Notes under the pieces: generated by a model
The model's input: only the letters and a program-made list of their open reading frames with translations
The model's database searches: none
What the model was told of the DNA's origin: nothing
Origin: Acidovorax sp.
Lineage (GTDB): Bacteria; Pseudomonadota; Gammaproteobacteria; Burkholderiales; Burkholderiaceae_C
Assembly: GCA_030692685.1 (NCBI GenBank)
Contig: JAUXZO010000014.1
Location: forward strand, 1 to 52,059
Length of the DNA stretch: 52,059 nt
Direction of reading: 5' to 3'
Translations under genes and position numbers: made by a program
Shown: in pieces, positions 51,963 through 52,059 of the stretch
Layout: the number at the start of each line of letters is the position of its first letter
Numbering within the stretch: the first letter of the stretch is position 1

Positions 51963-52059
51963 GCAACCCCTCTCCCGCAGCCTCTGGCAGCCTAGTGCTT
52001 GATGCCGAGGCGCTGTACCGCGAACTGCTGCGCGGCGTGCGCAGCATGTTGACTCCCAC
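51959..52059 (+). CDS. pyrR: PyrR-like pyrimidine regulator / uracil phosphoribosyltransferase, partial
   Basis: Only the first 33 codons are visible (MSNPSPAASGSLVLDAEALYRELLRGVRSM...). The ATG overlaps the ruvX stop. The segment LDAEALYRELLRGVR matches the N-terminal helix of PyrR proteins, and yqgE-ruvX-pyrR-pyrB is a known proteobacterial order. Call rests on this short stretch and synteny; the rest is beyond the window. Confidence 0.7.
   Translation, partial: MSNPSPAASGSLVLDAEALYRELLRGVRSMLTP

Overview
The window looks like chromosomal DNA of a GC-rich betaproteobacterium, most likely a member of the Comamonadaceae (Acidovorax or a relative). The evidence is the gene content and order: ampD next to pilR-pilS, ypjD divergent from ffh, dusB-fis, rubredoxin/thiD/hemL next to a pilGHIJL chemosensory cluster, and yqgE-ruvX-pyrR. 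A short intergenic repeat built on a CTAGCGCTT core, which I recall as common in that family, is also present. I see no prophage, plasmid, CRISPR array, integrase or restriction system. Nearly everything reads as ordinary core genome with a few local lesions and insertions.

Layout. 1-6.5 kb (minus strand): the 5' part of nrdA behind a promoter with two NrdR-type boxes, then ampD, the type IV pilus regulators pilR and pilS, a small zinc-ribbon-like membrane protein and ypjD. 6.6-8.95 kb: ffh with a strong terminator, convergent with a C13/caspase-like lipoprotein. 9.1-12.8 kb: opgG-opgH for osmoregulated periplasmic glucans. 13-18.4 kb: an exported protein, miaB, and a GlrK/QseG/GlrR-like envelope-stress system. 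18.5-18.77 kb: a 269-bp mobile-element-like sequence made of two long imperfect hairpins inside 16-bp terminal inverted repeats. 18.8-29.2 kb: a TPR methyltransferase, tRNA-Met(CAU), enoyl-CoA hydratase, an M61 peptidase, dsbC, a UbiH-like monooxygenase, a MOSC protein, ychF, a diguanylate cyclase and a YqaA-like membrane protein.

29.3-38.7 kb: a lipoprotein with a VanX-like but catalytically incomplete C-terminus, dusB-fis, purH, a membrane-anchored cytochrome c, the divergent pobA/pobR pair for 4-hydroxybenzoate catabolism, hemL, a ThiD-family kinase and a rubredoxin. 38.7-49.4 kb: the twitching chemosensory operon pilG-pilH-pilI-pilJ-pilL(chpA), followed by a pilU-type gene with an internal deletion. 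49.4-52.06 kb: a photolyase divergent from yqgE-ruvX-pyrR, with pyrR cut by the window end.

Functional links. PilS/PilR (pilin transcription) and PilG-PilL (surface-sensing control of pili) lie about 35 kb apart, so pilus control is a theme of the window. Envelope functions also recur: AmpD recycling, OpgGH, GlrKR, DsbC and several lipoproteins. The observations most worth checking are the two-hairpin element at 18.5 kb, the damaged pilU copy at 48.6 kb, the pseudo-dipeptidase lipoprotein at 29.4 kb, the GAFTDA motif in GlrR, the pob operator and the nrdA control region. I did not find a clearly new multi-gene system.
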